64,000 nt of DNA, taken from positions 1-64,000 of the forward strand of contig JAETNO010000017.1 of NCBI GenBank assembly GCA_021768245.1, given 5' to 3'. Of the stretch, positions 32,839 through 42,117 are shown in pieces. The notes under the pieces are model-generated. The model made no database searches and had not been told where the DNA came from. It was given only the letters and a program-made list of their open reading frames with translations. The DNA comes from Bacteroidaceae bacterium (GTDB taxonomy: Bacteria > Bacteroidota > Bacteroidia > Bacteroidales > Muribaculaceae). The position numbers and the translations under genes were made by a program. How positions within the stretch are numbered: the stretch's first letter is position 1; each line of letters begins with the position of its first letter.

Positions 32839-34071
32839 TCAGTCAATGGCCTTGCCGTTGAGATAGACTTGTTTGATTACCGGAGTGGAATAGGCGTAGG
32901 GATAGAAGTCAGTTGAGGGCATGGGGCGTGTAATATAGAAATTCGCTTTTTTCCCTTTGGCGATAGAGCCGTAGTCCGAACTTTCACCCATTGCGAAGGC
33001 TCCGTTGAGGGTTGTCGCGTTGATTGCTTCTGATGGAGTCATTTTCATTTTTATGCAACCAAGCGACATAACCATGCGCATGTTGCCCGACGGTGATGAG
33101 CCGGGATTGTAGTCAGATGCGAGTGCGACTATGGCATTGCTGTCAATCGCTCTTCTTGCCGGGGCATATGGCATGCCGAGGAAAAATGACGCTCCCGGAA
33201 GCATAGTCGCCACAGTCCGGCTTTGAGAGAGGATGGCTATTTCTTCCTCGCCCATCCTTTCAAGATGGTCGACAGACATGGCATTGTGTTTAACCCCAAT
33301 CTGTACGCCGCCGGATATGGCCAGTTCGTTTGCATGAATCTTCGGGCGAAGCCCGTAGGCAGATGCGGCGGTTAGTATGCGGTCGGTATCCTCGACAGTG
33401 AAGAACCCGGCATCGCAGAATACATCCACGAAATCTGCCAATCCTTCGGCAGCGACGGCAGGAAGCATTTCATCGCATACGAGCCTTACATATTCGCTCT
33501 GCCGTCCGGCATAGGCCCTTCCTACTGCATGGGCTCCAAGAAAAGTGGCTTTCACTTTCATCGGAGAACTCTCGGCGATCCGGGCTATGACACGTAGCAT
33601 CTTAAGTTCGTCGGCAGTAGTGAGTCCGTAACCGCTTTTGATTTCGACACAGCCTGTTCCCATTGCCGTTATCTCACGGACACGCTCCATTGATTGCCTG
33701 TAGAGTTCGTCCTCCGGGGTAGAATGAAGCAAGTCTGCGGAATTGAGTATCCCTCCTCCGCGCTTGGCTATCTCTTCATAGCTAAGCCCGTTTATCTTAT
33801 CGATAAATTCGCGTTCACGACTTCCTGCATATACGATATGGGTATGGGAATCGCAAAATGAGGGGTAGACGAATCCTCCTTTAGCATCCACTACCGGTTC
33901 GGTCCCGATATCAGGAAGCATTTCCATGGAGCCCCAGTCAGAAAAACGGTCGTTGTCGATATGTAGCCAAGCATTTTCGACTAAGCCGAGTTTATTCATA
34001 TCCTTCCCGCGACGGGAGAGGAATCCCTCGCCGTCAACTCCGACGAGGGTTCCGATATTTATGATATACAT
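32839..34071 (-). CDS. hutI: Imidazolonepropionase
   Basis: A 410-residue amidohydrolase that opens 4-imidazolone-5-propionate to N-formimino-glutamate, the third step of histidine breakdown. The metal motif HTHIVYAGSRE (from residue 76) and GGGILNS are diagnostic; HAVGRAYAGR and HANELA give further metal and substrate contacts. It is the last gene of the hut operon, 20 nt after hutH. Confidence 0.95.
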   Translation of the reverse strand: MYIINIGTLVGVDGEGFLSRRGKDMNKLGLVENAWLHIDNDRFSDWGSMEMLPDIGTEPVVDAKGGFVYPSFCDSHTHIVYAGSREREFIDKINGLSYEEIAKRGGGILNSADLLHSTPEDELYRQSMERVREITAMGTGCVEIKSGYGLTTADELKMLRVIARIAESSPMKVKATFLGAHAVGRAYAGRQSEYVRLVCDEMLPAVAAEGLADFVDVFCDAGFFTVEDTDRILTAASAYGLRPKIHANELAISGGVQIGVKHNAMSVDHLERMGEEEIAILSQSRTVATMLPGASFFLGMPYAPARRAIDSNAIVALASDYNPGSSPSGNMRMVMSLGCIKMKMTPSEAINATTLNGAFAMGESSDYGSIAKGKKANFYITRPMPSTDFYPYAYSTPVIKQVYLNGKAID

Positions 34072-34091
34072 ATTGTTTCGAGATATGTATG

Positions 34092-35573
34092 TTATTTATT
34101 ATTGCGAAGGAATTCGACAGATTTCACTATCAGTGGCGACATCACAGTGTCAGAATCGATAAAGGGCACATATTTTCTGTATTCACCGTGCCAGGCTTCG
34201 AGCTGAGGCGACGTATGGAGTGGTCTGCGGAATTCAAGAGCCTGGGCGGCGTTGAAGAGTTCTATCGCAAGCACTCTCTCTGTATTGTCGACAATGCGGC
34301 AGAGTTTTGTAGCTGAATTGCCTCCCATTGAGACATGGTCTTCCTGACCCTGTGAGGATGGAATTGAATCGCAGCTTGTTGGCCAGCAAAGGCCTTTCGA
34401 CTGGTTGACAATCGATGCGGCAGCATATTGGGGAATCATGAAGCCACTGTTGAGACCGGGTTTGGCGACAAGGAAAGAGGGTAGATTGCGTGTCCCGGAG
34501 ATGAGACGGTAGATGCGGCGTTCGGAAATGCTGGCGAGTTCAGCCATCGCTACGGCAAGATAGTCCATCGGCAGGGCTATGGGTTCTCCATGGAAGTTGC
34601 CGGCAGATACAATTATGTCCTCATCAGGGAAGATTGTGGGATTGTCGGTGGGACTGTTGATTTCGGTTTCGATAACATTGCCTACGTATTCAAGAGCATC
34701 TTTTACAGCCCCGTGAACCTGGGGCATGCAACGGAAGGAGTAGGGGTCCTGAACATGTTTTTTCACCTGCTTTATGAGTTCGCTGCCTTCGAGGTGTGAA
34801 CGGATTGCACGGGCTGTGGCGAGTTGTCCCGGATGAGGACGAACTGCGTTCACTTCATCGCCGAAAGGCTCTATGCGTCCATCGAACACGTCCAGGGACA
34901 AAGCTCCGATTTTGTCGGCAAGTTTGCTGAGACGGCGCGCATGGAGGATGGCGAAAACCGCATGCGACGACATGAACTGGGTGCCGTTGAGAAGTGCGAG
35001 TCCTTCTTTCGACACAAGTTTGACCGGCTCCCATCCTTTTTCTTTCAATACTTCCGATGCTTGGCGAATCACACCGTTGTAGAGCACTTCTCCAAGACCG
35101 AGCAGAGGAAGACACATATTTGCGAGAGGAGCGAGGTCACCGGAAGCTCCGAGCGAACCTTGCTGATAGATTACCGGGAGTATATCGTTATTGAAAAATT
35201 CAATAAGTCTCTCCACCGTTGAAAGCTGGGCTCCGGAGTTGCCAAATGACAGTGACATGATTTTTGTGAGCAACATGATTTTCACTATCGTCGGGTCCAC
35301 TTTGTCGCCACAGCCGCATGCGTGGGATTTGACGAGGTTTTCCTGTAGGGTCGAGAGATTGTCGCTGTCAATCGATATGTTGCATAGAGAACCGAAACCG
35401 GTAGTGATACCGTAGATAGGCTGGTCGCATCGGCTGATTTTATCATCAAGATATTTGCGGCAGCGTTTTATGCGGGTTATTGACTCTTCGCTTAGAGCGA
35501 GGGTCATGTGCTTGTCGATGATTTCGCCTACGCGTTCAATGGTGAGGCGTTCAGGGCTTATATGATGAATCAT
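34092..35573 (-). CDS. hutH: Histidine ammonia-lyase
   Basis: A 493-residue lyase that turns histidine into urocanate and ammonia. The Ala-Ser-Gly tripeptide (143-145) in GSLGASGDLAPLA forms the MIO cofactor. GITTGFGSL and the C-terminal SSQGQEDHVSMG are family signatures. It catalyses the first step of the pathway although it is third in the operon (42 nt after hutU). Confidence 0.96.
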   Translation of the reverse strand: MIHHISPERLTIERVGEIIDKHMTLALSEESITRIKRCRKYLDDKISRCDQPIYGITTGFGSLCNISIDSDNLSTLQENLVKSHACGCGDKVDPTIVKIMLLTKIMSLSFGNSGAQLSTVERLIEFFNNDILPVIYQQGSLGASGDLAPLANMCLPLLGLGEVLYNGVIRQASEVLKEKGWEPVKLVSKEGLALLNGTQFMSSHAVFAILHARRLSKLADKIGALSLDVFDGRIEPFGDEVNAVRPHPGQLATARAIRSHLEGSELIKQVKKHVQDPYSFRCMPQVHGAVKDALEYVGNVIETEINSPTDNPTIFPDEDIIVSAGNFHGEPIALPMDYLAVAMAELASISERRIYRLISGTRNLPSFLVAKPGLNSGFMIPQYAAASIVNQSKGLCWPTSCDSIPSSQGQEDHVSMGGNSATKLCRIVDNTERVLAIELFNAAQALEFRRPLHTSPQLEAWHGEYRKYVPFIDSDTVMSPLIVKSVEFLRNNK

Positions 35574-35615
35574 AACTTTGGTCGTTTTTTGTTTTTCAAG
35601 GTAATTGGTTAAATA

Positions 35616-37637
35616 TCAGTTTTTCTGAAATATTACGTTTTCAATCAGGGAATCGTCGGCTATATTCGGCAGGGTGACGCGAAGGAGGGGAGTGCGTGCC
35701 ATTTCGCGTTTTATCGCTGAAATCGCGCCTTCGTTGCGGGCCCAGCTCCGTCGGGCTATACCGTTGTTGACATCCCATAGCAACATTTCGTCAATATGGC
35801 GTGCTGATTCGGGTGAGCCGTCTATGACCATGCCGAAGCCACCGTTGATAACTTCGCCCCAGCCGACACCGCCTCCATTGTGAATTGAAACCCAGGTGGC
35901 TCCACGGAATGAATCGCCGATTACATTCTGGACAGCCATGTCTGCTGTGAACTGAGAGCCGTCGTAGATGTTTGAGGTCTCACGGTAGGGAGAGTCAGTG
36001 CCTGATACGTCATGATGGTCACGGCCAAGAACAATTGGTGCTGATATTTCGCCTTTCGCGATTGCGTCGTTAAACGCGCGGGCGATTTTAGTGCGTCCTT
36101 CTGAATCGGCATATAGTATGCGCGCCTGTGTGCCGACCACGAGATGGTTCTTTCCTGCTTCACGAATCCAGTGGATATTGTCGCGGAGTTGTCCCTTGAT
36201 TTCTTCGGGGGCATCTTTAAGGATTGTTTCAAGCACGTCGGCCGCTATGGCGTCGCTCTTCGCAAGGTCGTCGGGATTTCCTGAACTGCACACCCAGCGG
36301 AAGGGGCCGAAGCCGTAGTCGAAGAATCCCGGTCCCATGATGTCCTGCACGTAGGACGGATAACGGAAGGTGCCGTCTTCGTTCATTATTTCGGCTCCTG
36401 CACGCGATGATTCAAGCAGGAAAGCATTGCCGTAGTCGAAGAAATACATCCCTTTTTTTGTCAGGCGGTTTATTGCCGCTACCTGACGGCGTAGAGATTC
36501 CTGCACACGACGCTTGAATTCTTCAGGGCTTTCGGCCATCATCGCCTTGGATTCCTCGAACGTAAGGCCTACAGGATAATAGCCTCCCGCCCATGGGTTA
36601 TGTAGCGATGTCTGGTCGGATCCAAGGTCGACGGAGATGCCTTCGTCAGCCAATCGTTCCCAAAGGTCGACCACATTTCCCTGATATGCGAGTGAGACAG
36701 CCTTTCGGTTTTCCCTTGCCTCGGTAGCGCGGGCGATGAGTTCGTCAAGAGATGTATAGACCTCGTCGACCCATCCCTGGCGATGTCGTGTGTCCACAGC
36801 TTTTGGGTTGACTTCGGCTATGATGCTCACGACGCCTGCGATATTTCCGGCCTTGGGCTGTGCGCCTGACATGCCTCCGAGCCCGGCGGATACGAAGAGC
36901 ATACCTCCGAGGTCATGCTCTCCGTCTTTGAGCCGTTTACGGCCAGCGTTGAGCACTGTGATGGTGGTGCCGTGGACAATGCCCTGTGGCCCGATATACA
37001 TATAGGAGCCCGCTGTCATTTGTCCGTATTGCGAGACTCCGAGAGCGTTGAAGCGTTCCCAGTCGTCGGGTTTTGAATAGTTGGGGATAACCATTCCGTT
37101 GGTCACGATAACTCTTGGCGCATCGGGATGGGAGGGGAAAAGGCCTAAGGGATGGCCGGAATACATGACGAGTGTCTGATTGTCGGTCATCTCGGATAGA
37201 TATTTCATTGTAAGGCGATACTGCGCCCAGTTCTGGAACACTGCGCCGTTACCTCCATAGGTAATCAATTCATGTGGATGTTGGGCAACCCTCGGATCAA
37301 GGTTGTTTTGAATCATCATCATTATCGCGGCTGCCTGACGTGATTTGGCCGGATATTCATCGATTGGACGTCCGTACATTTCATATGTAGGACGGAGACG
37401 GTACATATATATACGGCCATATTCGTTTAACTCCTCCGCAAATTCTTTTGCGAGTTCGGCGTGGAGATGCGCGGGGAAATATCTTAAAGCGTTCTTGATA
37501 GCCAATTTTTTCTCCGCAGGGGTGAGTATCTGTTTGCGTTTTGGCGCATGGTTGATATTCGGGTCATATGGCCGTGGGGCGGGCAGTATGTCGGGTATCC
37601 CCGTCATTATATCTTTGCGGAATTCTTCGTTTGTCAT
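35616..37637 (-). CDS. hutU: Urocanate hydratase
   Basis: A 673-residue urocanase (NAD-dependent, converts urocanate into imidazolone propionate). GGNGAVFQNWAQYRL, GPQGIVHGTT and GLGGMSGAQPKA (NAD-binding) are hallmarks. The start MTNEEFRKDIMTG at 37637 gives a normal product. The open frame runs 37 codons further, overlapping the end of ftcD by 35 bases, with a hydrophobic, non-family sequence. Seventy-six nt separate it from ftcD. Confidence 0.95.
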   Translation of the reverse strand: MTNEEFRKDIMTGIPDILPAPRPYDPNINHAPKRKQILTPAEKKLAIKNALRYFPAHLHAELAKEFAEELNEYGRIYMYRLRPTYEMYGRPIDEYPAKSRQAAAIMMMIQNNLDPRVAQHPHELITYGGNGAVFQNWAQYRLTMKYLSEMTDNQTLVMYSGHPLGLFPSHPDAPRVIVTNGMVIPNYSKPDDWERFNALGVSQYGQMTAGSYMYIGPQGIVHGTTITVLNAGRKRLKDGEHDLGGMLFVSAGLGGMSGAQPKAGNIAGVVSIIAEVNPKAVDTRHRQGWVDEVYTSLDELIARATEARENRKAVSLAYQGNVVDLWERLADEGISVDLGSDQTSLHNPWAGGYYPVGLTFEESKAMMAESPEEFKRRVQESLRRQVAAINRLTKKGMYFFDYGNAFLLESSRAGAEIMNEDGTFRYPSYVQDIMGPGFFDYGFGPFRWVCSSGNPDDLAKSDAIAADVLETILKDAPEEIKGQLRDNIHWIREAGKNHLVVGTQARILYADSEGRTKIARAFNDAIAKGEISAPIVLGRDHHDVSGTDSPYRETSNIYDGSQFTADMAVQNVIGDSFRGATWVSIHNGGGVGWGEVINGGFGMVIDGSPESARHIDEMLLWDVNNGIARRSWARNEGAISAIKREMARTPLLRVTLPNIADDSLIENVIFQKN

Positions 37638-37713
37638 AATTCGGATAGTGCTATAATAAAGGACTACGATTATAATTATTGGTCGGATTGAGTTTCTGAA
37701 GTGTCGGTCATGA

Positions 37714-39420
37714 TTATTTCCGGGACAGAACTTCGTTGACGATTTCAAGGACTCTTTTTTCTGCCTCGATTGCTTTTAGGGCTATCTCTTCAGCCCTTGA
37801 GGTAAGACGGTCTGCTTCCGCGCGGTCTGTGAGTCCTGCGGCATTGATGCGCACATTGAGCTGTGCGCCGAGAACCGCTGAGCGGGCGGCGAGTGCCCCT
37901 ACACCGGCATCGCTTACTGACGCCGGATTCCCTGATTGTGCCATAGCCTCAAGTAACGGGAATGTGGCGCAGGCTGTTTCCATAGTGTCGAGCGGTACCT
38001 TTGTTGCATAGAGGGTAGCGGCTTCGAGAGCCATAGACCGCGCTTCTTTTTCCTCAGGTGAGTTTTTAGGCATTTTTATCGCCTCCATTATGCGGTTGAA
38101 TGACTCCGTATCCTCGTCGACGAGATGGAGCATGCGTGCCATCAGCTCATGACCCTTGTCGGCGTAATCGGAAAACTCTTTCCATCGTTCGTCCCAACCG
38201 GCTTTGTGGGCCGACAGATTGGCTACCATCGTCCCGAGAGCAGCCGCGAGCGCGCCCATATAGGCCGAGATTGAACCTCCGCCGGGAGCGGGAGATTCAG
38301 ACGCGGTTTCTTCGGCAAAGGCCTCGCATGTCATGTCCGTGAGCTTCTTTCCTTCTGTTTTAGGGGCAATCAGATATTCAATCACCTTTTCTTCAGGATT
38401 GAAAGGCGCGAGCTCGTCAAGGCCCATAGATTTGACAGCCATACGGATTATCTCGCTTTCGGCTATGCCGGTTGAGCGTTGCTGTTTGTGAAGGAAATAG
38501 CGTCCTGCCTCTATCAGGGTCCGTTTGGGGACGAGTCCTACAATCTCGGTGCCGGTAACACGCAATCCTCGTGCTGCCGCCGCACGGCATACCTCGTCGA
38601 AAGCTTCGTGGAGAGGGGTGACTCCTATATTTGTAATATTCATGGACACCTGTGCTATGCCGTATTCGTCAATGAACCAGCCTATGGCTTTTGTGGCTTT
38701 GAGGGTGCCCGGAATCATAATGGTGTTGCCGTTTTCGTCTTTCATCGGCTTGCCGTTTGGCTTGCCCCCCTCGCGCATGGGTCTCCCTTTTTCCCTTACG
38801 TCAAAGGCTATAGCATTGGCACGGCGTGTTGAGGTTGTGTTGAGGTTGAAATTGACCGCAATCAGGAAGTCGCGGGCTCCTACGGTAGTCGCGCCTGTTT
38901 TCGCGGCTTTCTCGTCGAATGGACGGTCGCCGAAGTCGGGAGCTTTGCCCGGATGGTTCATCTTTTCGGGAAGAGCCTCATATTCTCCTTCACGGCACAC
39001 TGCAAGATTCTTTCGTTCGGAGGTGAAGGCTGCAGCCTCGTAGCAATATGTCGGGATTTCGAGTTCGTCGGATATGCGCTTGGCCAGTTTGCGTGAGAGT
39101 TCCGCACATTCTTCCAGAGTGACTCCTGCGATAGGAATCAATGGACATACGTCAGTAGCTCCCATTCGTGGGTGTGCCCCGTGGTGGGTGCGCATGTCTA
39201 TCAGTTCGGCTGCGCGTTTCACTCCTCTGAAAGCCGCTTCAGTCACGGCTTCCGGTTCGCCGACAAAGGTGACAACGGTTCGGTTTGTAGCCTCGCCGGG
39301 GTCTACGTCAAGCAGTTTTATTCCTTTTACGCTCTCAATGGCGTCGGTGATTGATTTTATCACATTCGGGTCGCGTCCCTCGCTGAAATTGGGAACGCAC
39401 TCTATGATACGTGTATTCAT
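37714..39420 (-). CDS. ftcD: Glutamate formimidoyltransferase / formimidoyl-THF cyclodeaminase fusion
   Basis: A 568-residue bifunctional enzyme. The N-terminal half is the formimidoyltransferase (ECVPNFSEGRDP; RTHHGAHPRMGATD at 77-90 with the catalytic His). From about residue 355 on lies the cyclodeaminase (SPAPGGGSISAYMGALAAALG). It moves the formimino group of formiminoglutamate to tetrahydrofolate and then releases ammonia, giving methenyl-THF. This is the one-carbon-saving branch of histidine degradation, as in animals, instead of HutF or HutG. It is the first gene of the operon. Confidence 0.95.
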   Translation of the reverse strand: MNTRIIECVPNFSEGRDPNVIKSITDAIESVKGIKLLDVDPGEATNRTVVTFVGEPEAVTEAAFRGVKRAAELIDMRTHHGAHPRMGATDVCPLIPIAGVTLEECAELSRKLAKRISDELEIPTYCYEAAAFTSERKNLAVCREGEYEALPEKMNHPGKAPDFGDRPFDEKAAKTGATTVGARDFLIAVNFNLNTTSTRRANAIAFDVREKGRPMREGGKPNGKPMKDENGNTIMIPGTLKATKAIGWFIDEYGIAQVSMNITNIGVTPLHEAFDEVCRAAAARGLRVTGTEIVGLVPKRTLIEAGRYFLHKQQRSTGIAESEIIRMAVKSMGLDELAPFNPEEKVIEYLIAPKTEGKKLTDMTCEAFAEETASESPAPGGGSISAYMGALAAALGTMVANLSAHKAGWDERWKEFSDYADKGHELMARMLHLVDEDTESFNRIMEAIKMPKNSPEEKEARSMALEAATLYATKVPLDTMETACATFPLLEAMAQSGNPASVSDAGVGALAARSAVLGAQLNVRINAAGLTDRAEADRLTSRAEEIALKAIEAEKRVLEIVNEVLSRK

Positions 39421-39455
39421 GGAATAATTATAGGATTAGATATAAAGTTACTCCA

Positions 39456-39463
39456 CAAATTTA
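39456..39463 (-). promoter_or_regulatory. -7 box of the hut operon
   Basis: On the minus strand TAAATTTG (39463 down to 39456) lies 36 nt before the ftcD start. I see no matching -33 element, which could mean that an activator is needed. Confidence 0.45.
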
Positions 39464-39561
39464 GCGTAAAAACATCGGATTTTAGAAAAATTTATCCAAA
39501 ATCTTACTACGGAAACATTAAAAAGCCTTCCCTAAACTCTCCTTCAGGATTTTGTGCGGTC

Positions 39562-40038
39562 TTATGGCAATGGAAGTTCATGAGAATTCTTTACTTCTCC
39601 GAGCACAAAGGAACTGTTTATCGAACCGATGCAGTCAAGTTCACCAAGGATGCGAAGGATGAAATTCTGATACGATTTCATGTCGCGGGTGTAAATCTTG
39701 AGCAGGAAGTCGTAGTCACCGGAAATATTGTAACATTCAGCAATTTCAGGAATCGTCTGGACGGAATCCATTATACGTATGGAATTCTCATAGGTGTGTT
39801 GCTTCATTTTCAAATAGCAGAAGGCCACGAATCCACATTCAATTTTTTCGGCATCCAAAACAGCCATATATTTCTTTATATATCCCTCTTTTTCGAGTCG
39901 TTTCATGCGTTCGAAAGTCGGGGTCTGTGACAGATGTATTGCGGAGGCAAGTTCTTTGACTGTGACACGGGAGTTCTTTTGCAATTGTTTTAGCAGTTTT
40001 ATATCGGTGGGGTCTATATCAGGATTTATGGTTCGCAT
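39562..40038 (-). CDS. Lrp/AsnC-family regulator
   Basis: A 158-residue regulator starting MRTINPDIDPTDIKLLKQL. An N-terminal winged HTH (RVTVKELASAIHLSQTPTFERMKRLEKEGYI, described here in pieces: ELASAIHLSQ is helix-turn-helix) is followed by an AsnC-type ligand-binding RAM domain with SGDYDFLLKIYTRD. An in-frame ATG at 40092 would add 18 residues; the shorter start matches the family. It lies between the hut operon and a divergent metY-like gene, so it could sense an amino acid and control either or both. Target is inference. Confidence 0.88.
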   Translation of the reverse strand: MRTINPDIDPTDIKLLKQLQKNSRVTVKELASAIHLSQTPTFERMKRLEKEGYIKKYMAVLDAEKIECGFVAFCYLKMKQHTYENSIRIMDSVQTIPEIAECYNISGDYDFLLKIYTRDMKSYQNFILRILGELDCIGSINSSFVLGEVKNSHELPLP

Positions 40039-40115
40039 GGGATTGGAAAAGAATGATGTTCTACAGATTGAAGTGTTTGACTGAAATATCAAAACGTATA
40101 TTCTTTAAAATATTG

Positions 40116-40146
40116 CAAATATAGTATTATTTTCTAATGATAACAA
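40116..40146 (-). promoter_or_regulatory. Promoter of the Lrp-family gene
   Basis: On the minus strand TTG (40146-40144), 20 nt, TATATTTG (40123-40116). The leader would be about 72 nt to the start at 40038. On the plus strand TAATTTTG (40176-40183) is a possible -7 box for the metY-like gene, with poor -33 spacing. Confidence 0.55.
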
Positions 40147-40212
40147 TCTATGGTGGTTGAAAATATTGATTATATTAATTTTGCTGCGTAAAAATTCTAA
40201 AATATATCAATA

Positions 40213-41505
40213 ATGGAAAAGACAAAGAAACTTCATTTCGAGACACTTCAACTTCATGTGGGGCAGGAACGGCCCGATTCAGCAACAGATTCGCGTGCAG
40301 TGCCAATCTACCAGACTACCTCTTATGTATTCCATGACTCTCAGCACGCTGCCGACCGATTCGGCTTGCGCGATGCCGGAAACATCTATGGGAGACTTAC
40401 CAATTCAACTCAGGGAGTGTTAGAGGATAGGATTGCAGCTTTGGAAGGTGGCGTTGCCGGGCTTGCGGTGGCGAGCGGTGCTGCCGCCATAAGCTATTCG
40501 ATAGAAAACATAGTCAGAAATGGCGATCACGTCCTTGCCGCTGACAATCTTTATGGAGGAACCTATAATCTTATAAACAATACTCTTGCCTCAAGGGGTG
40601 TTGAAAGTACTTTTGTGGATGTCCGTGATATTGATGCTGTTGAAAAGGCAATCCGACAGAATACAAAGCTGTTATTTATAGAAACATTCGGTAATCCTAA
40701 CAGTGACGTATCAGATATAGATGCTCTTGCCGAAGTTGCCCATAAGCATAATATACCTTTGATAGTGGATAATACATTCGCTACTCCATATCTGATTCGG
40801 CCTATAGAGCACGGTACGGACATAGTGGTTCACTCTGCGACTAAATTCATAGGGGGACATGGCACAAGTTTAGGGGGAATCATTGTGGATTCGGGGAAAT
40901 TCGATTGGAAAGCTAATGAAGATAAGTTTCCTTCCTTGGCAAAAGCCGACCCGAGTTATCATGGTGCGGTATTCGCCGATGTGGCAGGGGCTGCGGCTTT
41001 CGTGACAAGGATTCGTGCTGTCCTCCTCCGTGATACCGGCGCTACGATTTCTCCTTTCAATGCATTCCTGTTGTTGCAAGGAGCTGAGACATTGTCGCTC
41101 AGGGTGGAACGCCATGTCGAAAATGCCCTCAAGGTCGTGGATTTCCTCTCGCATCATCCTAAGGTGAGAAGCATAGCCCATCCGTCGCTGCCAGGACATC
41201 CCGACCATAATCTTTATACGAAGCTTTTCCCTTCCGGGGCCGGGAGTATTTTCACATTTGAAATAAAAGGCGGTCGCGAGGAGGCATGGCGTTTCATCGA
41301 TTCGCTTGAGATATTTTCACTCCTTGCAAACGTCGCTGACGTCAAAAGCCTTGTAATACATCCTTACACCACTACCCATTCTCAACTTTCCCCTGAAGAG
41401 TTGCAGCGTCAGGGCATAGGGCCGTCCACAATACGGTTGAGTATAGGCACTGAGCATATAGATGATATCATATCTGACATCAGTCAGGCTTTGGATAAAG
41501 TGTGA
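40213..41505 (+). CDS. O-acetylhomoserine sulfhydrylase-like PLP enzyme
   Basis: A 430-residue member of the Cys/Met metabolism PLP family, MetY branch. The PLP lysine is Lys211 in HSATKFIGGHGT; YGRLTNST, FGNPNSDVSDI and DNTFATPYL are typical. MetY makes homocysteine from O-acetylhomoserine and sulfide. Length (about 430) and the long C-terminal segment fit MetY better than methionine gamma-lyase or MetB (about 390). It is divergent from the Lrp-family gene. The closely related lyases cannot be fully excluded. Confidence 0.87.
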   Translation: MEKTKKLHFETLQLHVGQERPDSATDSRAVPIYQTTSYVFHDSQHAADRFGLRDAGNIYGRLTNSTQGVLEDRIAALEGGVAGLAVASGAAAISYSIENIVRNGDHVLAADNLYGGTYNLINNTLASRGVESTFVDVRDIDAVEKAIRQNTKLLFIETFGNPNSDVSDIDALAEVAHKHNIPLIVDNTFATPYLIRPIEHGTDIVVHSATKFIGGHGTSLGGIIVDSGKFDWKANEDKFPSLAKADPSYHGAVFADVAGAAAFVTRIRAVLLRDTGATISPFNAFLLLQGAETLSLRVERHVENALKVVDFLSHHPKVRSIAHPSLPGHPDHNLYTKLFPSGAGSIFTFEIKGGREEAWRFIDSLEIFSLLANVADVKSLVIHPYTTTHSQLSPEELQRQGIGPSTIRLSIGTEHIDDIISDISQALDKV

Positions 41506-41574
41506 TTCATGGCATCTCGGTTTTACTGACGTAAAAATTTAGGATATAATGAGCGGAATCATCGAAAATCTGTG

Positions 41575-41582
41575 TAACTTTG
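41575..41582 (+). promoter_or_regulatory. -7 box upstream of yqeY
   Basis: TAACTTTG lies 45 nt before the yqeY start; no clear -33 element. Confidence 0.45.
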
Positions 41583-41626
41583 CATTTTGATAACTATACA
41601 TATATTTATTGATAAGGATATTTGAT

Positions 41627-42076
41627 ATGGATTTATTCGATAAGATTTCAGCCGATATAAAGAGCGCGATGCTCGCCCGCGAAAAAGTGCGTCTTGAAAC
41701 CCTGCGTGGCATAAAGAAAGAATTTCTTGAGGCAAAGACCGCGAAAGGTGGCGACGGAAGCCTCTCAGACGAGGCTGCGACCAAGATTCTTGCCAAGATG
41801 GCGAAACAGCGCCGTGAGACGGCCCAGATTTATGACGAGCAAAACCGTCTCGACCTTCGCGACAATGAACTCGCCGAAGCGGCTGTGATTGAAGAATATC
41901 TTCCCAAACAGCTTACCGAAGAGGAACTCACCGCCGAACTTCGCAAGATTATAGCCGAGGTCGGGGCTACATCTCCTAAAGAGATGGGCAAGGTGATGGG
42001 TGTGGCATCCAAGACTCTTGCAGGCCGCGCCGACGGCAAGGTAATTTCCGCTAAAGTCAGGGAACTGTTGGCTTAA
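41627..42076 (+). CDS. yqeY: YqeY/GatB-like domain protein
   Basis: A 149-residue protein of the YqeY family, which resembles the C-terminal helical part of GatB, the amidotransferase subunit that makes Gln-tRNA and Asn-tRNA. The start MDLFDKISADIKSAM at 41627 is preferred over one six codons upstream. EEYLPKQLTEEEL and KEMGKVMG are typical. No role is proven for the stand-alone form. serS follows 41 nt later. Confidence 0.9.
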   Translation: MDLFDKISADIKSAMLAREKVRLETLRGIKKEFLEAKTAKGGDGSLSDEAATKILAKMAKQRRETAQIYDEQNRLDLRDNELAEAAVIEEYLPKQLTEEELTAELRKIIAEVGATSPKEMGKVMGVASKTLAGRADGKVISAKVRELLA

Positions 42077-42117
42077 TCCTGTCATATTTAAGAAAAACAA
42101 AGAAATCAAGATAAACA

